Positions 52,583 through 60,752 of a stretch of 64,000 nucleotides of DNA are shown here, piece by piece. Below the pieces are notes generated by a model that did no database searches, had not been told where the DNA came from, and worked only from the letters and a program-made list of their open reading frames with translations. This DNA comes from Granulicella aggregans (lineage in GTDB: Bacteria; Acidobacteriota; Terriglobia; Terriglobales; Acidobacteriaceae): assembly GCF_014203275.1 (NCBI RefSeq), contig NZ_JACHIP010000005.1:660558-724557 (forward strand). Direction: 5' to 3'. Within the stretch, counting starts at the first letter, position 1. Every line of letters starts with the position of its first letter. Position numbers and translations under genes: made by a program.

Positions 52583-53864
52583 CTAGGAGCTTGTTGAAAT
52601 AGGGATCGTTGTCGCTGACTGGAGGGTGGTTTCAGGTCATCAAGGTTGCTTGGTTGTGTCTTCTTCTCATCCGTCCTGGCTGAGTGCCTTGTTGAACAGT
52701 CAACGGGCGTTTTCAGGCGCACTGCTGCTGAAGGCCTTACGCCGCTTGCTGGGCGATGAGCCTTGGCAGGCGCAGGAGGTTGTGGGCGGCGCAGCTGAAG
52801 ACGAAGATCCAGTCCACCTTATGCAGACCGCGCAGCTTGACTTGCCGAACAGGGCCGGTCTGCTTCAGCCATCCGAAGCTCTTCTCGACCAGCCATCGCC
52901 GGCTCAGGCTGATCGCATATCCGGGATGCCGGGTGGTTCTGCGATCCATATTCGAGCGGCGTCCCTTCTCGTTCTTCGTCACATGCGCGGTCACGTTCAG
53001 CGCCCGGGTGGCGGTGACGAAGTCCTTGGTGTCGTAGCCTTGTCGGCACCGACGGTGATCCGCCGTGAGCTGCCCTTTTGCTTCGCGTCAAGCAGCAGCA
53101 GCGCGGCTTCGCGCTCGGCATAGCCATCGGCCTGAGTGGCCATCGCGGCGGCGATCAGGCCGTTGCGGTTCTCCACCAGCGCGTGGCCGAGATAGGCCAG
53201 GTGCGATTCCTTGCCATAGCTCTTCTTGTAGAGCCTGGCATCCGGATCGGTCGTCGATTCATGCGTCTCGTTGGTGCGCTGCCGGCCGTGGAAGTTCGTG
53301 CCGTCGCCATCGGAGCCGTCCTTCTTGCGGAAGCTCTTCTGAGATGCCCAGGCCTGGATCAGCGTCCCGTCGACGGTGAAGTGCTCGTCGCTCATGAAGC
53401 GCTTGGCCTGCTTGTTGACCTCGGCAAAGAACTGCTGCGCCACTTCGCTGGTGAGCAGGCGGTCCCGGTTCTTCGAGAACACGGCGTGGTTCCACACCGC
53501 ATCATCCATGCCGAGGCCGACGAACCAGCGGAACAGCAGGTTGTAGTCCAGTTGTTCCACCAGTTGCCGCTCCGATCGGACCGAGTAAAACGCCTGCAGC
53601 AAAAGCGCCCGAAGTACATACTCGGGCGCGATCGAGGGACGGCCAGAGGCCGAGTACATCTCGTCGAACGCCCCGCTCAGAGAGGCCAGAACCACATCCG
53701 TCAGCCTACGTATCTCACGCAGCGGATGATCCTGAGGCACACGCTGCTCCAACGTCACATAGCTGAACATCCCACCCTGCAACCGCTCGTCTCCACGCAT
53801 ACTCCATAGACGAGCGCAAACAAATATCGGACGAAGAGTGGAACCTATTTCAACAAGCTCCTAG
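52583..53864 (-). mobile_element. IS5-family insertion sequence with CTAG flanks
   Basis: Element 52587-53860 (1274 bp), bounded by perfect 17-bp inverted repeats GAGCTTGTTGAAATAGG (52587-52603 and, inverted, 53844-53860). CTAG lies directly outside each end (52583-52586, 53861-53864), the expected IS5-type target duplication. It has cut the 3' end of the histidine-kinase gene. Its transposase gene is frameshifted. Confidence 0.9.
52737..53800 (-). pseudogene. IS5-family transposase, one-base frameshift
   Basis: From ATG 53800: MRGDERLQGGMFSYVTLEQR, then DUF772-type N-terminal domain (PSIAPEYVLRALLLQAFYSV), FTVDGTLIQAWAS with the first Asp, and RRITVGADKA with the second Asp. At about 53023 one base is missing; the shifted frame gives TKDFVTATRALNVTAHVTKN and RRWLVEKSFGWLKQTGPVRQ with the catalytic Glu, ending at 52737. 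No slippery heptamer is at the junction, so I read it as an inactivating deletion rather than programmed frameshifting. Confidence 0.85.
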
Positions 53865-55262
53865 AGGAATCTCGATAAGAATCTCCAAGCCCGACGGAGA
53901 CAGGTTCTTCGCAAGAATTGACCCTCGGTGCATCCGAACTGCTTCAAGAGCAATGGCCAACCCAAGGCCATTGCCAACCTGTGAGACAGAACCACCTTTT
54001 ACCTGGAAAAATGGTTGAAAGATCGCAGAAAGATAATCTTCCGGCACGCCGGGCCCATGATCACGGATGCGCACCTGAACGGACGTGCCTATTGATTGAT
54101 CTGTGACTTGAAGATCCACCAACACTTGAGCGCCCGTCTCCGAAAACCGGATTCCGTTGCGAACGATATTCTCAACAGCACTTCTCAGCGCCGTTGCATC
54201 TGCAGGCAAGTCCAGCCGTGCCAAGGCGGAGCGGAACAGAACACGCTTCCCATTCGCCCGCGCCTCAAAGTCTCCGTCCGTGCAAACTTCTTCCACGAGC
54301 TGGACCAGATCCAGGCTCTGTCGTTCCTGGTAGCCCAGACCGGTATCGAGACGGGATAACGTGAGCAGCTGCCCCATCAGGATATCCAACCGGCTTACAT
54401 CACGGTCGAGGTGAGCTAAAGCGTTCTCCGCTTCTGAGACCCGGCCGTCACGGAGAACCTCGACGGCAAGTGTGATTCTAGCTAGAGGAGACCGCACCTC
54501 ATGGGAGACGGAGTTGAGCAGAGACTTCTGCGATCGTATGAGAGATTCGAGCCGGGAGACCATCCCGTCGAAGTCCCTAGCCAAAGCAGCAAGCTCGTCT
54601 CCTCGCAGATGTACTTCCGGCGCGACCCGGGCACTGAGGTTCCCAAGCGCCACCTCACGCGCTGCGGCCTGAATGTGGTGTACCGGAGAAACGATGTGGT
54701 AGGTCAACCACCAACAAAGGATCGTGACCACGGCTCCGATTGCAGCCACAGCCCAAAACGCCGAAAGACCCCAGATCTCGCGAAACTGACCAGGGCCGTC
54801 TCGCATTTCAAGCAGAAGGGTATAGGGGCGCCCTGAGCGGCTGAGATATCTGTAAGCAGCAAGGTGCGGGCCGAAGACGGTCAACTGCCCCAGTCGAGCT
54901 TCTTTCGCGGCGCGGACTCCATTGGGAGGGAGGGACCTTGACAGGACATCTGCGTAGAACCCATCAAGGAGGAAAAGCGTTCCCTGATTCTGGCTGAAAT
55001 TGTGTTCAGAGAATTGAGTGAACGCAGGCGCTCCCCCGGTCTCAAAGGTATCGACAGCTTCGGCGGCCAGCAGCGGCGCGACGGTTGCATACATATTGCC
55101 TTGGGGAACAACATGAACACCGGTAAGCGCACTGCCGACAGAGAAGGCCACATGGATGGATATCGTAGTGAGCCAAAACCAGCCGAAGATCTTTAAGAAA
55201 AGGCGTGATCTTGGAACGTGTTGTAGAACCGCTGCAGTTCGATTGGTGAGGCTTTCGAACAT
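53850..55262 (-). CDS. CpxA-like sensor histidine kinase, 3' end truncated by IS5
   Basis: About 470 aa from ATG 55262 (AGAGGAGGCGAT upstream). Two membrane segments (IFGWFWLTTISIHVAFSVGS; FWAVAAIGAVVTILCWWLTY) enclose a periplasmic sensor; HAMP follows (LTYHIVSPVHHIQAAAREVA); HisKA with SVSHEVRSPLARIT; HATPase with ENIVRNGIRF, DHGPGVPEDYL and GNGLGLAIALEAV. The gene now ends IEIPLGAC-stop, the last three codons coming from the IS5 tip. Deleting the IS and one CTAG restores IPLDHAAAPAHTLTGKSS and an end at TAG 52527-52529, so about 17 residues were lost; the ATP-binding core is intact and it is probably still active. Confidence 0.9.
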   Translation of the reverse strand: MFESLTNRTAAVLQHVPRSRLFLKIFGWFWLTTISIHVAFSVGSALTGVHVVPQGNMYATVAPLLAAEAVDTFETGGAPAFTQFSEHNFSQNQGTLFLLDGFYADVLSRSLPPNGVRAAKEARLGQLTVFGPHLAAYRYLSRSGRPYTLLLEMRDGPGQFREIWGLSAFWAVAAIGAVVTILCWWLTYHIVSPVHHIQAAAREVALGNLSARVAPEVHLRGDELAALARDFDGMVSRLESLIRSQKSLLNSVSHEVRSPLARITLAVEVLRDGRVSEAENALAHLDRDVSRLDILMGQLLTLSRLDTGLGYQERQSLDLVQLVEEVCTDGDFEARANGKRVLFRSALARLDLPADATALRSAVENIVRNGIRFSETGAQVLVDLQVTDQSIGTSVQVRIRDHGPGVPEDYLSAIFQPFFQVKGGSVSQVGNGLGLAIALEAVRMHRGSILAKNLSPSGLEILIEIPLGAC

Positions 55263-55407
55263 ATCGCCTCCTCTGACAATTCTCGCGCGACAGGTAGATC
55301 CAAGGTTGGCTACTAACGTCTCCAAGTTTACTTAATTCTCGTCGACGTAAACTTGAGGACGTTTCCGTACTTCTAAGCATCGGTAGTGCCACCGCGTGTC
55401 AAGGAAG

Positions 55408-56040
55408 TTACGACCGATTCCGCTTCTTACTGCTCTGATGTGAGCCGAATACAACGTCCCAAAACGACGTTACTACTCCGAAGTTGCAATGGTCGAGACG
55501 GTGATGAACGCTATGAGCCGCCCATCTCTTCTGTAACCATCGAAAGGGTATCTGGTTGATGCGGGTCGTGTGTTCAACGTGATGAAGAATCCCAAAATAG
55601 CAGTAACCACTTGCGACACCGCAGGTGAAGAAGGAAGCGTATTGAAGATGGAGGGCACGATCCAGGAGCAGCCAGACCAGTGTCAGTGTGACGATGCTAG
55701 TAGGAAAGAAGAAGGCAGAACGCTCTTCAGGGGCTTTATGGTGACTTTCATGAAGGCGAAAGAGCAGCCCCCCCGAACCATGAAGAAGCCACCGGTGAAC
55801 TGAATATTCGATCAGACTGAATACGGTCAAGCCAGAGAAGAAGCTGAAGATGGCAGAGGGCCAGTTCCAGTGTTGTCTATATCCGAGATACGCGAACAGA
55901 AGAGGACACGTGAAGTCAGTCGCGTAGGAGGCCCAATAGTTGAGATGGCTCTCCGACACGTCCTGCGCGATAGGGCCTATCACTCGACTGAGCTTTCTGA
56001 ATCTTTCAAGTAGCCTTACCGTCGCGACAACTTTGATCAT
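55408..56040 (-). CDS. Fatty-acid hydroxylase / sterol desaturase superfamily membrane enzyme
   Basis: 210 aa. The di-iron His clusters are all present: SVHRWLLHG, HESHH, GILHHVEH and HSVHHRLDHCNFGVVTSFWD. Three or four membrane segments. The superfamily hydroxylates or desaturates lipid chains (for example fatty acid 2-hydroxylase, carotenoid hydroxylase). Third gene of a tight operon behind a sigma factor and a membrane protein (three-base gap), so a stress-responsive change of membrane lipids is a reasonable guess. Confidence 0.85.
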   Translation of the reverse strand: MIKVVATVRLLERFRKLSRVIGPIAQDVSESHLNYWASYATDFTCPLLFAYLGYRQHWNWPSAIFSFFSGLTVFSLIEYSVHRWLLHGSGGLLFRLHESHHKAPEERSAFFFPTSIVTLTLVWLLLDRALHLQYASFFTCGVASGYCYFGILHHVEHTTRINQIPFRWLQKRWAAHSVHHRLDHCNFGVVTSFWDVVFGSHQSSKKRNRS

Positions 56041-56043
56041 CCT

Positions 56044-56613
56044 TCATTCCTCGAAAAACTTACTGGGGCCGTAGATCCGCACTTCGTTGTGGCAGGCAGG
56101 GACAGCCCGGGGGTCCGAGCGGAGTTGATTCTCAATTTGAGAAAAACGATTCATGGCGCTTCCAGACCGGACGCTGATGACAGCCGCAATGCCGATGAAG
56201 AGAAGGCCCAAATTCGGACCAGCGTGCGGGGTCTGCAAGCCTATGTAGGATCGTGCGGTCCACAAATGGACCATCCACTTTGTCAATCGCGCAAGACTGG
56301 CGAACACACTCAACTCGATTGCCTTTCTTGGGCTAAGGCAGTTTGTCCATTTCGCGGGGTATTCCACAACAGATGTCACCCTAATCAGATACGTCCACAT
56401 CATGATGGCACTGTTCACGAGTTGCGACAGATCGATTGGATAGAGCCAACGAGCCAGACCAAGAATAGCGGTGGATCTCAAGAAGCGGAAATGGGACGAT
56501 TCCAAAGCCTGCCGGCCGATAAAGCTACACACGGCTCTCGAGCCGGCAAAGCCATTCGTCCAAATGGCTGGAGTTTCAGGTAAGCAACCAAAGAGCAGCA
56601 TCGTGAGAATCAT
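56044..56613 (-). CDS. Hypothetical membrane protein coupled to the sigma factor
   Basis: 189 aa with three or four hydrophobic helices (LRSTAILGLARWLYPIDLSQ, LVNSAIMMWTYLIRVTSVVE, NLGLLFIGIAAVISVRSG). No family recognised. Its ATG overlaps by four bases (ATGA) the end of the frame-corrected sigma factor, and its stop is three bases before the hydroxylase start. That geometry supports a real gene despite the lack of homology. It does not look like a zinc-finger anti-sigma factor. Confidence 0.6.
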   Translation of the reverse strand: MILTMLLFGCLPETPAIWTNGFAGSRAVCSFIGRQALESSHFRFLRSTAILGLARWLYPIDLSQLVNSAIMMWTYLIRVTSVVEYPAKWTNCLSPRKAIELSVFASLARLTKWMVHLWTARSYIGLQTPHAGPNLGLLFIGIAAVISVRSGSAMNRFSQIENQLRSDPRAVPACHNEVRIYGPSKFFEE

Positions 56614-57295
56614 GCCAGCCTTCTTTCGCTCTCCATTTTTGGGGAACCCCCAATTGCCGCTTTTGCAAGGTTTTGCATGAGCATCGATCTTCCCCTTCTC
56701 AGCCTGCTCTTGAACGCCCCCGCGCTAAGCCCCATCCCGCTCGCACTGCGCGCAATTGACCCTCCATCGTGACTTTGTGCAGGGAGACGATTCGATGCTT
56801 TCGTGGAAGACGCTGCATTGCGCGTTTGACCGCATCAAACCGTTCCCTGTGCGAACATTGCAGTTCTGGTGACGGTTGATGGTCTTGCAAAGAAGTCCCT
56901 GTTTTGCTGGAAAACTGCTTTTCTGCGTCATCTAGGGAGACCCACATTGCCCGACGAGACTTTCTCCTGGCTGATCGAACAGAGTTAATGCCGATTGCAA
57001 TCAACCACGATGAGAATTTGCAGTCTCCGCGAAATTTACCGATGTTCATGTAAGCACGGAAGAGGGCATCTTGCACAGCGTCTTCAGCCTCTTCTGTGCT
57101 TGCGGCTAAGCGCAGGACACTCTTGTACAAAAGGGTCTGGTGGCGTGACAACAATTCGTCGGCTGCAGCTGATCCGCCATTTCGAGCGGCTTTCACTAAT
57201 TCATCATCGGTAAGGGTTTGCATCTTGCCAGTGAAGTCTCGGACGAGGGAATCAACGATCGTCGATTCAACATCGAGTAATGTTTGCGAGTTCAT
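56610..57295 (-). CDS. ECF-type sigma-70 factor with a probable frameshift in region 4
   Basis: Start at ATG 57295 with CTGGAG upstream; ATG 57325 and TTG 57355 are alternatives. Sigma region 2: LTDDELVKAARNGGSAAADE, then DAVQDALFRAYMNIGKFRGD and FSSWLIAIGINSVRSARRKS. Region 4 starts FDAVKRAMQRLPRKHRIVSL. In the raw frame the protein then reads LHKVTMEGQLRAVRAGWG and stops at 56699. In the next frame the same DNA gives GSIARSASGMGLSAGAFKSR, LRRGRSMLMQNLAKAA, a proper region-4 recognition helix, ending at TGA 56610-56612, which overlaps the next gene. So one base is lost or gained near 56768, by mutation or sequence error. Confidence 0.78.
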
Positions 57296-57367
57296 CAATT
57301 CATCTCCAGTCAAGCCGTCACTCATGTCGGCACTTACGAGTTCCAAGACCCTCAAGAAGCGAATCGG

Positions 57368-58606
57368 TCACAGGAGTGGGCTACCGGATGAACCAGATGT
57401 TCCTTTGGGAGTTGGGCTCGACTTGGGTGCGTTTTTCGTTATTCTTTTGCTTACAAATTCCTCGAGCACCGCTTGAGCGGCACGTCCACCGATCCCAATA
57501 GCGGCATTGGTAAAGACAAGGCCCACCCCCCGATCTGCGTGAGGATAGTAGGCATTCGAGAGGGCGCCGGATGTCATCGTTCCAAGAAGATACGAATAGT
57601 TCGGCATCGTCTTCCCGCTATCGCTACGTGCAACAAAGGCACTGCTCAAAGCGTGATACAAGCGTGATTTCGTCGTACCAGTTCCCTGGTAGAAGTAGCG
57701 CGGATCTTGATGAAGCATGGAAGCGAACACCGCGTGGCTTAGAAAGTCACTGGAGCGTCCATCTCCGAAAAGCGCCGCCCAACGCTTGCCGTAGCCAGCT
57801 GCGCCTTGTCCATATCCACGGAAGCTATTGTTGGCTTGTTGGATGCCCGCACCTATACTGACCCCGATATAGGTAGACCAATCTAGAGTGTCATGCGCGG
57901 CAAGGGAATACTTCTGCTTTGTGGTCATCGGAGCTGCATCAGGAACATAGCTAACGTAAAAGGCTGGCGCGAAACCGAGAATCCGTTGTTTCTCTTCTTG
58001 CTTTATCTGTTCGGCAGCAATCACATCCGTCGGACGGACCTCTATCGATGTGCTCGTTGAGGCAATGGACAGCAGTGTTCTCGGAACGTCATAGGCTTGC
58101 CCAGTCGTCAGGACGAAAGGATCAGAGATAAACGGCTCGAGTCCGTCAGCATTGATCCCTACCGTATACGAGCCAGGTGGGACCGCAAAGAAGACAAACG
58201 CACCGTCCGGCTTCGACTTGATCGCGCGAACCTGGGTTCCATTAACGCTATTTAGCGTTACCCGGGCACCAACTACGCTCGCTCCACTCGGATCAAGCAC
58301 TATACCCGAAATGGTTCCTTGCTCTTGTGTTTGACCGGTTGGAACAGTCTGAGCACCTGACTGAGATTCCGGAGCGTCCGGCAGATCCATACTTGTCACA
58401 GTCTTTGTAGCGGCCAGCTGCTGAGCATTCGCAGGAACGAAAGACGCAGCAACGATCAAAAGAGGGGTGCACAGGAAGGTAGCGAACCGACGTCTCGCGT
58501 TTGCGAGTAGAGGGATCTTCACTACGACGCAAGCCTCGCTCCGTGCCTTGATGTCAATCTTTGGAAGCGTGAACTTCGATTTCTCATCTTCGTGCAGAGT
58601 CTTCAT
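57368..58606 (-). CDS. Exported protein with carboxypeptidase-regulatory-like domain
   Basis: 412 aa. A long n-region, signal-like core (FATFLCTPLLIVAASFVPAN), a Pro/Gln-rich linker, then a CarbopepD_reg domain (TISGIVLDPSGASVVGARVT, GSYTVGINADGLEPF) at ~95-190. The second half is a beta-rich domain with many small residues (DWSTYIGVSIGAGIQQANNS, GYGQGAAGYGKRW) of the kind seen in acidobacterial surface proteins. The ATG is the last three bases of a perfect palindrome (58604-58629), with no clear Shine-Dalgarno sequence. The sigma-factor gene follows on the same strand. Confidence 0.75.
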   Translation of the reverse strand: MKTLHEDEKSKFTLPKIDIKARSEACVVVKIPLLANARRRFATFLCTPLLIVAASFVPANAQQLAATKTVTSMDLPDAPESQSGAQTVPTGQTQEQGTISGIVLDPSGASVVGARVTLNSVNGTQVRAIKSKPDGAFVFFAVPPGSYTVGINADGLEPFISDPFVLTTGQAYDVPRTLLSIASTSTSIEVRPTDVIAAEQIKQEEKQRILGFAPAFYVSYVPDAAPMTTKQKYSLAAHDTLDWSTYIGVSIGAGIQQANNSFRGYGQGAAGYGKRWAALFGDGRSSDFLSHAVFASMLHQDPRYFYQGTGTTKSRLYHALSSAFVARSDSGKTMPNYSYLLGTMTSGALSNAYYPHADRGVGLVFTNAAIGIGGRAAQAVLEEFVSKRITKNAPKSSPTPKGTSGSSGSPLL

Positions 58607-58629
58607 ATGACGACGGTAGTCGTCATATG
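58604..58629. promoter_or_regulatory. Perfect 11-bp palindrome covering a start codon
   Basis: Arms CATATGACGAC (58604-58614) and GTCGTCATATG (58619-58629) with a GGTA spacer. One arm contains the ATG of the gene at 57368-58606. It could be a protein operator (dyad with 4-bp spacer) or an mRNA hairpin that hides the start. On the minus strand the upper ATG opens a seven-codon frame (MTTTVVI) whose TGA overlaps the gene's ATG. Confidence 0.6.
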
Positions 58630-58768
58630 AATGACATGCGGTCAGGATTCGTGTCTTCCTGTAAGCAAGTGTAGGCGGGTGAGGCGGAGCGCCGTCAAAG
58701 CTCCTTGCTCTCCGTTACGACCCAATTCCTAACGCTGACGCGCTTACTCCCGTTCGCGCTCGGCCTAC

Positions 58769-59233
58769 CTATGGAAGACGCGTGGATCGGCTAGTATCCG
58801 AATGACTTGTAGCAGCTATCTGACCGAAGGTCTGCGGGCTGCTATCGTTCTTTCGCGTGCCGACCGCATCGAGGCGGTTGAGAGCGATGGTCTGCTTGTT
58901 CTTAGCGGCCCACACATGGAGCGGCACGAGCGCCCCGCGCAGGGTCTGGCCAAGTTCAGTCAGCTCGTAGTCGACGCGAGGGGGCACGGAGGGAAACAGC
59001 GTGCGTGTGACGATGCCGTCCACCTCTAGTCGCTTCAGAGTCATCGTGAGCATTCTCTGCGAGATTCCGCTGACACGCCGCTGAATCTCGTTGTAGCGCA
59101 GCGAGCCTTTGGACAGTGCTCCCACGACCATGATGGTCCATTTGTCTCCGACGCTGGAAAGCACGTCGGCGAGACCCTTGCAATCGGTGGGTGACAAGGA
59201 GTTTTCAGGAACAGAAATGTTCGTTTCGCTCAA
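58769..59233 (-). CDS. HxlR-family transcriptional regulator
   Basis: About 155 aa from TTG 59233, preceded by AAGGAGGCACTATT; ATG 59266 is possible but would put the ribosome-binding site inside the gene. Core: GLADVLSSVGDKWTIMVVGA, LRYNEIQRRVSGISQRMLTM, TLKRLEVDGIVTRTLFPSVP, then DYELTELGQTL, the standard HxlR winged helix. The last 35 residues are longer than usual. Divergent from the DoxX-azoreductase pair at 59343; HxlR proteins often control such redox genes. Confidence 0.87.
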   Translation of the reverse strand: MSETNISVPENSLSPTDCKGLADVLSSVGDKWTIMVVGALSKGSLRYNEIQRRVSGISQRMLTMTLKRLEVDGIVTRTLFPSVPPRVDYELTELGQTLRGALVPLHVWAAKNKQTIALNRLDAVGTRKNDSSPQTFGQIAATSHSDTSRSTRLP

Positions 59234-59342
59234 AATAGTGCCTCCTTGTGCGGCTCCCGCGTACATCCCATAATAGCCCTACGAACAGATTGTTCGTGTT
59301 CGCACCCACATATTCTCCAGTCCGAGCGAACGAAAGGACATC

Positions 59343-59819
59343 ATGATGCAGACATTCGCAAGCCCCTCCGCAGACGTTGCAATACAACCTCAGGTCCAGA
59401 ACCCTGTCGTGAAGTCACAGCGGCGGAACAAGATCATCTACTGGACACTAACCCTCGTCATGTTCCTGCCTGCGACTGCGGGAGCATTCGTCGAAGCATT
59501 CAGACATGGACCTGCAAGCATTGTGAAGATCATGCTTGCACTCGGATATCCGCTATACCTGATGAAGATCTTGGGGGTAGCGAAGATCTTCGGTGGCATC
59601 GCTATCCTCACCGGCAAGCTACCGAGGCTGAAGGAATGGGCCTATGCGGGTCTCTCCTTCGACTTCCTCGGTGCAACGGCATCGCACCTCATTACGGGAG
59701 ACGTGACGTATGCGCTCTTCCCATTCGTCTTCTTTCTGGTTCTCTTGGTGTCGTACACCTTGTGGTCTAGAACCGCTGCAACGCCGCTGCCATTTGGTGA
59801 CGGGGAAGCTCGCACCTAA
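59343..59819 (+). CDS. DoxX-like membrane protein
   Basis: 158 aa, four membrane segments (IIYWTLTLVMFLPATAGAFV; YPLYLMKILGVAKIFGGIAI; AYAGLSFDFLGATASHLITG; LFPFVFFLVLLVSYTLWSR), with the DoxX_2 tag LGVAKIFGGIAILTGKLPRLKEWAYAG in the middle. Function is poorly known; DoxX-type proteins often accompany redox stress genes. GAAAGGACATC precedes the ATG. Followed after 61 bp by azoR. Confidence 0.87.
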   Translation: MMQTFASPSADVAIQPQVQNPVVKSQRRNKIIYWTLTLVMFLPATAGAFVEAFRHGPASIVKIMLALGYPLYLMKILGVAKIFGGIAILTGKLPRLKEWAYAGLSFDFLGATASHLITGDVTYALFPFVFFLVLLVSYTLWSRTAATPLPFGDGEART

Positions 59820-59880
59820 TCTCGCGCCTAACAAGGATCGCATCACTGAGTGACCGCCAACTAACGAAAGGACAAACGAA

Positions 59881-60498
59881 ATGCCAAAGCTTCTAGTTGT
59901 TGAGGCAAGCCCACGCGGAGAGTATTCTATCTCCCGCAATCTGACGACCAAGTTTGTGGAGCAATGGAAGACCGCGCATTCGGGAGGTGAGGTTGTGGAA
60001 CGCGATCTCACGAAGATGGATCTGCCTTACGTCAACCTGCCTTGGTTGGGCGCGAGCTTGACCCCTATAGAACAGCATAATCCCGAGATGAAGGAAGTCC
60101 TTCAGCTCTCAAACGAGCTTGTGGCCGAACTCCTCGCGACGGATCACATTGCGATCAGCACTCCGGTTTACAACTACAACATCCCTGCAAACCTGAAGTC
60201 GTACGTGGACCACATCGTACGCAAGGGTTTGACGCTGGGCGTGAAGGGCGAGGGCCTGCTACATGATAAAAAGTGCACTGTCCTCATGGCATCGGGCGGC
60301 GTCTACACCGAGGGTTCGCCGATCCGCGACCGCGACATTGCGACGATGTACCTACGTCTGATTCTCAAGGTTATCGGAATCGAAGATGTGACAGTCGTTG
60401 CAGCGGGTGGAAGCAAGGTTGTCGATTTAGGAGAAAAGTCGCGAGCTGAATTCCTACAGGCGTTTGAGCCAACCGTTATCTCTGCTGCGCAGATGTAA
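59881..60498 (+). CDS. azoR: FMN-dependent NADH-azoreductase
   Basis: 205 aa flavodoxin-fold enzyme: LLVVEASPRGEYSISRNLTT (phosphate loop), HIAISTPVYNYNIPANLKSY and CTVLMASGGVYTEGSPIRDR. It reduces azo dyes and quinones by two-electron steps with NADH. GAAAGGACAAACGAA precedes the ATG. A decayed copy of its C-terminal part lies at 30645-30850. Confidence 0.92.
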   Translation: MPKLLVVEASPRGEYSISRNLTTKFVEQWKTAHSGGEVVERDLTKMDLPYVNLPWLGASLTPIEQHNPEMKEVLQLSNELVAELLATDHIAISTPVYNYNIPANLKSYVDHIVRKGLTLGVKGEGLLHDKKCTVLMASGGVYTEGSPIRDRDIATMYLRLILKVIGIEDVTVVAAGGSKVVDLGEKSRAEFLQAFEPTVISAAQM

Positions 60499-60535
60499 TT
60501 CCTTTTTTCCGTCGTACGTTTGAAAGGAATGCTTT

Positions 60536-60695
60536 ATGAGCAGTACCCTAGAGGATCGAAGCTCGCAGCCTGCAGCGGCTGCACTACCTTTCATATCGAC
60601 AGTAACGAAGCTCGGGAAGGTTGGACTGATCGAGTCCAACCTTTAGCGCTCGCTAAAGTTCTACGCAGGCATCATCGGCTTGCAGGTCCTAACTC
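60536..60695 (+). pseudogene. VOC/glyoxalase-family N-terminal fragment with nonsense codon
   Basis: ATG 60536 (TGAAAGGAATGCTTT upstream) reads MSSTLEDRSSQPAAAALPFI, STVTKLGKVGLIESNL-stop-RSLKFYAGIIGLQVL. The first VOC strand-helix unit is normally VGLIVSNLERSLKFY, so Val became Glu and Glu became TAG. Similarity ends near 60695; the rest of the domain is absent. It would be the third gene of the DoxX-azoR operon. Confidence 0.65.
60617..60658. repeat. Two adjoining perfect hairpins in the VOC fragment
   Basis: First hairpin: AAGGTTGGACT (60617-60627), loop GATCG, AGTCCAACCTT (60633-60643). Second: CTTTAGCG (60641-60648), loop CT, CGCTAAAG (60651-60658). The arms overlap by three bases. Both non-consensus codons of the fragment fall inside these arms. 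Confidence 0.75.
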
Positions 60696-60752
60696 GAAGC
60701 TTTACCCCTAGCCGCATTCTTACACGGAAGGCAATATATGAGCACCCACCTG

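Noticed and set aside
52997..53800. Programmed frameshift in the IS5 transposase
   Set aside because: No A6G/A7 or X-XXY-YYZ slippery site near 53023; the sequence there (AAGGCTACGACACC) simply lacks one base.
56089..56583. Plus-strand frame opposite the membrane protein 56044-56613
   Set aside because: The minus-strand frame has hydrophobic helices and ATGA coupling to the sigma factor; the plus-strand one looks like its shadow.
58152..58334. Possible small plus-strand gene inside the carboxypeptidase-regulatory-like gene
   Set aside because: Antisense to a real domain, no start signal.
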